Source of the DNA: Microcaldota archaeon
GTDB taxonomy: Archaea > Micrarchaeota > Micrarchaeia > Anstonellales > Bilamarchaeaceae
Direction of reading: 5' to 3'
NCBI GenBank assembly: GCA_026992595.1
Contig: JALWZW010000030.1
Span: 1 to 21,287, forward strand
DNA length: 21,287 bases
In this document: positions 17,318-21,287 of the stretch, one piece after another
Numbering within the stretch: position 1 is the stretch's first letter
How the letters are laid out: the number at the start of each line of letters is the position of its first letter
Program-made: the position numbers and the translations under genes
The notes under the pieces: model-generated
What the model was told of the DNA's origin: nothing
Seen by the model: only the letters and a program-made list of their open reading frames with translations
Database searches by the model: none

Positions 17318-17656
17318 ATGCACGCCTATCTCTCTTCCAAAAAAACGCCTGAAGAGTTGGATAGATGGCAGGCGGTGCAGGTGGACGCATCGTTTGTGGA
17401 ATCAGAAGAGGAAATAGTGCTCGCCGAATATTTGGCAAAAAAATCCTTTAAAACAAAGCCAATAGCAAAGCAATTTAGGTTTGAATTCCTTTTATGGCTT
17501 GCAGGCACCAAAGACATAAAAAGCGCTTTGAAGAAAACAGAGGTTAAGGACAAAGCGCTTATCCTCTCTCCTCACCCCCTTCCCCTCCCGCGTGCGCAAT
17601 TAAAAAAGCGGGCTAATGCGCTTGCCATAGAGCGCATCTCACTTTCCCGCCTCTGA
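17318..17656 (+). CDS. cgi121: KEOPS complex subunit Cgi121
   Basis: 112 aa from the ATG. The conserved core is recognisable: QAVQVDASFVESEEEIVLAE, then FRFEFLLWLAGTKDIKSAL with the 'EFLL-x-L-[AS]-G-x-x-x-I-x-x-A' signature, and KDKALIL. Cgi121 binds Bud32 and the tRNA 3' end in the t6A-synthesising KEOPS complex. The protein is somewhat shorter than the usual 140-150 aa, mostly at the N-terminus. A TTG at 17297 would add seven residues, but the spacing from the shared A/T box favours the ATG. The last 18 bases overlap the convergent SpeD-like gene. Bud32 is encoded 12 kb away at 4702; Kae1 and Pcc1 are not in the window. Confidence 0.82.
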   Translation: MHAYLSSKKTPEELDRWQAVQVDASFVESEEEIVLAEYLAKKSFKTKPIAKQFRFEFLLWLAGTKDIKSALKKTEVKDKALILSPHPLPLPRAQLKKRANALAIERISLSRL

Positions 17657-18019
17657 CCTCAAAAATTTAATGTGATTCTTTATGCGGTTATACTTTAAGC
17701 CATACCAATCGCTAATTGCAAAATGCTTTTGAAGCATTCCCACCACTTTTCCTTCCTCAAAATCTTTGCAAGAATAAAGGTCAAAATAGAGCGTGCGCTC
17801 TTTTTCAAAAAAATGGAGAGAGCAGTGGCTGGTGGTGAGCATCTGGACAAAGCTTTGGCCCGGCTCTGCCAAATCCTGCGCCTCTGCAAACTTCAGCGCG
17901 CCCAACCGCTCCATCCCTATTTCAGAAAGCAACTCTTCTATAAACCGCTCTGCTTCTTCTTTTTTAATCTCCTGTAAAGAGGTTTTTGCATTTATTATTA
18001 AGTGGATATGATTAAGCAT
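17639..18019 (-). CDS. S-adenosylmethionine decarboxylase (SpeD)-like pyruvoyl protein, divergent
   Basis: 126 aa, the size of prokaryotic class 1B AdoMet decarboxylase. The motif TTSHCSLHFF (62-71) matches the canonical ESHxxIHTW self-cleavage region: Ser64 would become the pyruvoyl group, His69 matches the processing histidine, and Cys84 in YFDLYSCKD matches the proton-donor cysteine. Intervals Ser-5-His and Ser-20-Cys equal those of the Thermotoga enzyme (63/68/83). The Glu before the serine is replaced by Thr63, and TWPE is changed to FFEK. The N-terminal strand MLNHIHLIINA fits the family. The protein may decarboxylate AdoMet for polyamine synthesis, or another substrate such as arginine, as shown for some archaeal relatives; loss of activity is also possible. 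The 3' end overlaps Cgi121 by 18 bases. Confidence 0.75.
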   Translation of the reverse strand: MLNHIHLIINAKTSLQEIKKEEAERFIEELLSEIGMERLGALKFAEAQDLAEPGQSFVQMLTTSHCSLHFFEKERTLYFDLYSCKDFEEGKVVGMLQKHFAISDWYGLKYNRIKNHIKFLRSEAGK

Positions 18020-18097
18020 ACCTTAAGTTGCACCCCTGATAACAATCTATATTAACCGCTATTTATTTAAACCTATTTTTAGCTACACGCACAACTA

Positions 18098-18397
18098 TTA
18101 ATATACTCTATATAATTGAAGATGGGGGATGCCTGCAATCCTTTTAACAGCCGAACGCTCTGCCAGGTCTAATTTCAAAGCGCACCTTACTGCTTTTTCC
18201 CCCACCAAATTGGCAGACCAAAAATTGGCAAGCGCCTTTACCACCGTCTCCTCATCCACCAATTCGCCTTTATAAAAATCTCTATAAAGCGCTAAATCCA
18301 GCACCGCTCCGCCGCTTTCAAACACTTTGCCCAAAAGCTCCCTATCGCACACCGCCACCACCTTGCCTTTCTGCCCTTCATGCACCTTTAAATACAT
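18098..18397 (-). CDS. DUF424 family protein
   Basis: 99 aa from the ATG at 18397. The conserved series is present: YLKVHEGQKGKVVAVCDREL, LGKVFESGGAVLDL, the FYKGELVDEE segment, NFWSANLVGEKAVRCAL and the ending KRIAGIPHLQLY. DUF424 proteins are small, archaeal and of unproven function; their gene neighbourhoods often involve translation. A further 13 codons upstream (to 18436) are open, but GGAGG 11 bases before the ATG at 18397 and the overlapping 58-aa gene favour the shorter form. Its first 20 bases overlap the end of that gene. Confidence 0.88.
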   Translation of the reverse strand: MYLKVHEGQKGKVVAVCDRELLGKVFESGGAVLDLALYRDFYKGELVDEETVVKALANFWSANLVGEKAVRCALKLDLAERSAVKRIAGIPHLQLYRVY

Positions 18398-18554
18398 CAA
18401 ATTCTCGCCCTCCTTCTTTTTCAACCCAAACTTCATACACAGCCAAAAACCCCTGCTTTTTTTCCACTATTTTAACCTTAAAACCTCTCATCTCATAACT
18501 TTCCGCCACCTTGCGCGCCTCTAAAAGGTCTTTAACAACCGCAACCAATCTCAT
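18378..18554 (-). CDS. 58-aa uncharacterised protein overlapping DUF424
   Basis: Frame from ATG 18554 to TGA 18378. The protein begins MRLVAVVKDLLEARKVAESY and continues MRGFKVKIVEKKQGFLAVYE before VWVEKEGGREF. It reads as a compact strand-helix-strand-strand domain with normal codon use, not an accidental frame. The 20-base overlap with DUF424 and GGAGG inside its 3' end point to coupled translation. GGGAG lies about 12 bases before its own ATG. I do not recognise a named family. It diverges from the small helical gene at 18583 with only 28 bases between the two ATGs. Confidence 0.7.
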   Translation of the reverse strand: MRLVAVVKDLLEARKVAESYEMRGFKVKIVEKKQGFLAVYEVWVEKEGGREFDVFKGA

Positions 18555-18582
18555 TTTATCACTTTCTCCCCATTATGTTTTT

Positions 18583-18786
18583 ATGGCCGCTTTAATTAGA
18601 AGAAGCGATGTAATAAAAAAGGTATGGAAACAGATAAAAGAAGACCCGCGGCTTAAAGGAAGAAGGGAAAAGATATTGGAAGTCATTAAAAGGGTAAAGG
18701 AAAGGATGGAAAGGATGGAAGGCAAGAAGGAGACATGGGCAGATGTGCTGGAGGAAGAGGTGGCTCGCGCCGCTTCTGAAAGCTAA
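18583..18786 (+). CDS. Small charged helical protein, unknown function
   Basis: 67 aa from the ATG at 18583: MAALIRRSDVIKKVWKQIKE, then a long Lys/Arg/Glu helix (KILEVIKRVKERMERMEGKK) and an acidic end (WADVLEEEVARAASES). The frame is open further upstream to 18511, but that part would overlap the divergent 58-aa gene and is not helical. No family recognised. The basic amphipathic helix suggests nucleic-acid or protein binding. Its stop overlaps the end of the convergent rtcA gene by four bases. Confidence 0.65.
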   Translation: MAALIRRSDVIKKVWKQIKEDPRLKGRREKILEVIKRVKERMERMEGKKETWADVLEEEVARAASES

Positions 18787-19745
18787 ATGCCTTCCACCCG
18801 CACTTTTTTACCTTCTATTGCAATATTTACCCCAAACAATCTAAGCACCTCTGCGTTGGTTTTAGCATGAGAGGTTATGGCGCTGGTGGTATATTCAATA
18901 AAACCACTCGCCACTGCTCCATATAGCATAAGTTGGTCTGCTAAATGCCTATCCACCGCCCCCACCTCCTCTTCCAAAGCGCCTAAACACTCTTGAGCCA
19001 CCCTTTCCGCCCTTTTACCCTTCTCTCCCAACACAGCACTTCCTCTAAAGCCGCTCCATGCGGTTATCGCATTGCCCGGCGAAAGCGTCTCATATTCCTT
19101 TATCCTCACCTTATAAATTTCCCTATCCCAAAAAACCTTTTTTTCTCTTAAAGCAATGGCAAAGGGCAGAGAGCCCAAAACAATCTCCACCTGCGTTTCC
19201 TCCTCTATTCTTTCAAACACCAAACCGCTTAATGAAGAGGGCTCCACCTTCAACGCAATCACACCCCCGCCCTTAGGATAAAAGCCGGGTTTAAGGAGGC
19301 GGGATTCCACCTTTGCGCCCAACGCTCTTATAGCGCGCAAAAAAACATGTTCAAAATATTCATAAGTAGGTGCATGAGAAACATGAGTGCCGCCTATTAT
19401 GCGCACTTCGCTTTTTTTGTTGGCTCTCAGGAGAATGGGGAGAAGGGTTTGAGCCACCAACACAGCGCTGCCCGCAGTGCATATCTTAAACTCATACCTT
19501 CCTCCCACAATAGGGCCGCTTTTGAACCTCAACTCTCTGCCGCCCAACTCTGCCTCTAATGCCCCCCTACACACCTTTCTAACCGCCCTTGCTGCAGTTA
19601 AATGTTGAGGTCGCAAGCCCGGCGGGTTGCGGTTGGCGCGCACATTGCGTATAACAACCTCTTCGCCCAAAAGCGCTGCCAAAGTGAGGGCGCTTCTTAT
19701 TATTTGACCTCCCCCTTCCCCCATCGCCCCATCAATCTCAATCAT
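18783..19745 (-). CDS. rtcA: RNA 3'-terminal phosphate cyclase
   Basis: 320 aa, near the usual 330-340. It opens with IDGAMGEGGGQIIRSALTLA and has the RxNRNPPGLRPQHL motif at about 36-49. Other family segments are GGTHVSHAPTYEYF (118-131) and FYPKGGGVI (155-163). The catalytic histidine is His267 in VDRHLADQLM, corresponding to His309 of the E. coli enzyme, which is adenylylated by ATP. The enzyme converts RNA 3'-phosphate ends to 2',3'-cyclic phosphates, preparing them for RtcB-type ligation or protecting them. An A/T box at about -27 is shared with the divergent leuS gene. Confidence 0.96.
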   Translation of the reverse strand: MIEIDGAMGEGGGQIIRSALTLAALLGEEVVIRNVRANRNPPGLRPQHLTAARAVRKVCRGALEAELGGRELRFKSGPIVGGRYEFKICTAGSAVLVAQTLLPILLRANKKSEVRIIGGTHVSHAPTYEYFEHVFLRAIRALGAKVESRLLKPGFYPKGGGVIALKVEPSSLSGLVFERIEEETQVEIVLGSLPFAIALREKKVFWDREIYKVRIKEYETLSPGNAITAWSGFRGSAVLGEKGKRAERVAQECLGALEEEVGAVDRHLADQLMLYGAVASGFIEYTTSAITSHAKTNAEVLRLFGVNIAIEGKKVRVEGI

Positions 19746-19763
19746 CTTTTTCTGCTTAAGAGG

Positions 19764-19778
19764 AAAATTTTTAAAAAG
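19764..19778. promoter_or_regulatory. Shared palindromic A/T box between rtcA and leuS
   Basis: AAAATTTTTAAAAAG has its TTTTTAAAAA centre at about 19772-19773, some 27 nt from both the rtcA ATG (19745) and the leuS ATG (19799). A single box read in both directions could drive two leaderless mRNAs. Confidence 0.55.
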
Positions 19779-19798
19779 CGTTTTTTATTAGCTTATGC

Positions 19799-21287
19799 AT
19801 GAATGATTTAGAGCAAAAGTGGCAGGCCAGATGGAAAGAGGCGCGCCTCTTTGAAAGCGATGTTTCGGAAAAGGAAAAGAAATATATTACAGTACCGTTC
19901 CCTTACCCCAATTCCCCCCAGCATATAGGACATGCGCGCACTTATACCACTACAGATGTATATGCGCGCTATTGGAGGATGAAGGGCTACAATGTGCTTT
20001 ATCCTATGGCATTTCAAGTTACAGGTACGCCTATTATAGCGATGGCAAAAAGGATAGAAGAGGGAGATGAAGAGCTTTTGAATATCTTTGAAAAAATTTA
20101 CGGGATAAGTAGGGAAAAGGCGACCTCCCTCACCGACCCTTACGCATTGGCGATGTTCTTTTCAAAAGAGATTGAAGAAAGCATGAAAAAAATGGGGTAT
20201 AGCATTGACTGGAGAAGGAACTTTTATACCTCTGATGAAGAATTTAACGCGTTTATACAATGGCAGTTTAAGAAATTAAAGGAATTAGGATATTTAGTAA
20301 AAGGTGAGTATCCTATCGCGTGGTGCCCTAAGGATAAAAATGCACTTAGCGCGCACGATACAAGAGGGGATGTGGACCCAGAATTGGAAATAAACACCGC
20401 CATAATGTTTGAAAGCGAAAAAGGCGCTTTCCTCATTTCCACCTACCGCCCAGAAACCATCTTTGGCGTTACAAATCTTTGGATCAACCCAGATGCAGAA
20501 TATGTGGCAGTGGAGTATAAAGGAAAAACGCTCATTATGGCCAAAGATGCCTTTTCCGCGCTTAAATACCAATTGCCGCTCTCCTCTGCCCGCCCCCTCT
20601 CTACTGAAGAATTGCTAAACATTACTGCTACAAACCCTGTAGACGGGCGCAACATTCCTGTGCTGCCCGCTTCTTTTGTGGACCCCTCTTTTGGCACAGG
20701 AGTGGTTATGTCTGTGCCTGCACATGCACCTTATGATTACTTAGCACTGCGCGATTTAGGTAAAGAACTGCCCCTTATATCCATTATTGAAGTGCCTGGC
20801 TACTCCCCTTACCCGGCTAAAGATGTGGTGGAGCGCTTGGGCGTTCAAAACCAAAAAGATGAAAAAGCGGCAAAGGCAACAGAAGAGGTTTATAAGAAAG
20901 AGGTGCATTATGGCAAGATGACCGTGCCGCCCTATAGCGGTATGGGAGTTAAAGAAGCGAGAGAGAAAATTATAGAGGAATTGAAAGCAAAAGGGGCTGC
21001 GTTTGACATTCATATTATAGCGAACGGCCCTGTCTACTGCAGATGCGGGGCGCGTGCAGTGGTGAACATTCTTAAAGACCAATGGTTTATTGATTACGGT
21101 AATCAGGAGTGGAAGGAAAAGGCGCGCCAATGCTTAAAGGAGATGAGAATTATACCGCCAAAAATGAGAAAAGAGTATGAGTACACCATTGAATGGTTAG
21201 ATAAAAGGCCTGCCACCAGGTCGCGCGGTCTGGGACCAAAGTTTCCTTTTGATGAAACAAAAATTATTGAATCGCTCTCTGATTCCA
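19799..21287 (+). CDS. leuS: Leucyl-tRNA synthetase, archaeal type, 5' part
   Basis: 496 residues are visible and the frame is open at the window edge; a full archaeal LeuRS is about 930-970 aa. The class I signature is PYPNSPQHIGHAR with HIGH at 42-45. AFQVTGTPIIAMAKRI (71-86) follows as in archaeal and eukaryotic LeuRS. The CP1 editing domain shows TYRPETIFGVTNLW and the later GTGVVMSVPAHAPYDY segment, which hydrolyse mischarged Ile/Val-like tRNA-Leu. SRGLGPKFPFD near the edge matches the archaeal return to the catalytic core. The KMSKS loop and anticodon-binding domains lie outside. The ATG is chosen because the ATG four bases upstream meets a stop at once. Confidence 0.97.
   Translation, partial: MNDLEQKWQARWKEARLFESDVSEKEKKYITVPFPYPNSPQHIGHARTYTTTDVYARYWRMKGYNVLYPMAFQVTGTPIIAMAKRIEEGDEELLNIFEKIYGISREKATSLTDPYALAMFFSKEIEESMKKMGYSIDWRRNFYTSDEEFNAFIQWQFKKLKELGYLVKGEYPIAWCPKDKNALSAHDTRGDVDPELEINTAIMFESEKGAFLISTYRPETIFGVTNLWINPDAEYVAVEYKGKTLIMAKDAFSALKYQLPLSSARPLSTEELLNITATNPVDGRNIPVLPASFVDPSFGTGVVMSVPAHAPYDYLALRDLGKELPLISIIEVPGYSPYPAKDVVERLGVQNQKDEKAAKATEEVYKKEVHYGKMTVPPYSGMGVKEAREKIIEELKAKGAAFDIHIIANGPVYCRCGARAVVNILKDQWFIDYGNQEWKEKARQCLKEMRIIPPKMRKEYEYTIEWLDKRPATRSRGLGPKFPFDETKIIESLSDS

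Noticed and set aside
18398..18436. A longer DUF424 start
   Set aside because: These codons lie inside the 58-aa gene, and GGAGG precedes the ATG at 18397.
18511..18582. A longer start for the small helical protein
   Set aside because: It would overlap the divergent 58-aa gene antisense and adds a non-helical, unconserved-looking leader.

Overview
The window is a compact, gene-dense piece of an archaeal chromosome. The archaeal assignment rests on a CDC48/VAT AAA+ ATPase, ribosomal protein S8e, an archaeal-type leucyl-tRNA synthetase, the KEOPS subunits Bud32 and Cgi121, RtcA, a DUF424 protein, a UbiA prenyltransferase, tRNA genes without encoded CCA, and a tRNA-Ser with a bulge-helix-bulge intron. 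Small gaps, many tiny overlapping genes and cysteine-rich surface proteins suggest a small-genome (possibly DPANN-type) lineage, but no lineage can be fixed from the sequence alone.

Layout. (1) 1-523, minus: 5' part of an AT-rich DNA methyltransferase, cut by the window edge. (2) 617-5241, plus: a tight operon of an RPA-like OB-fold protein, CDC48, a small membrane protein, an M50 site-2 protease and the Bud32 kinase. (3) 9109-5268, minus: a three-gene unit of a TPR-AAA+ ATPase with a C-terminal membrane anchor, a lipoprotein and a cysteine-module surface protein; upstream lies an unrecognised 226-aa gene. (4) 10598-9866, minus: tRNA-His followed closely by an MBL-fold hydrolase. (5) 10641-12097, plus: a ZIP transporter, an intron-bearing tRNA-Ser(GGA) and a divergent exonuclease-like protein. 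(6) 13789-12072, minus: a 48-aa zinc-ribbon protein, an Lrp/AsnC regulator and a second M50-type membrane protease. (7) 13820-14623, plus: UbiA prenyltransferase. (8) 17263-14657, minus: a large beta-helix surface protein, then S8e. (9) 17318-19745: Cgi121 (+), a SpeD-like protein (-), DUF424 preceded by an overlapping 58-aa gene (-), a small helical protein (+) and RtcA (-). (10) 19799-end, plus: LeuRS, cut by the window edge.

Functional themes. Translation and tRNA biology are prominent (Bud32 and Cgi121 for t6A, RtcA, LeuRS, S8e, two tRNAs). So are envelope and membrane proteostasis (CDC48, two M50 proteases, a membrane-anchored TPR-AAA+ protein) and surface display (two signal-peptide proteins with C-terminal anchors that share one cysteine module).

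Regulation. First genes of units commonly have an A/T box (TTTAAA/TTATAA type) about 24-29 nt before the start codon and no Shine-Dalgarno sequence, as expected for leaderless mRNAs. Several genes inside units or behind a tRNA have clear GGAGG-type sites instead. Two divergent pairs appear to share a single palindromic A/T box midway between their start codons. Apart from the cut methyltransferase at the left edge, there is no non-coding stretch longer than about 110 bases.
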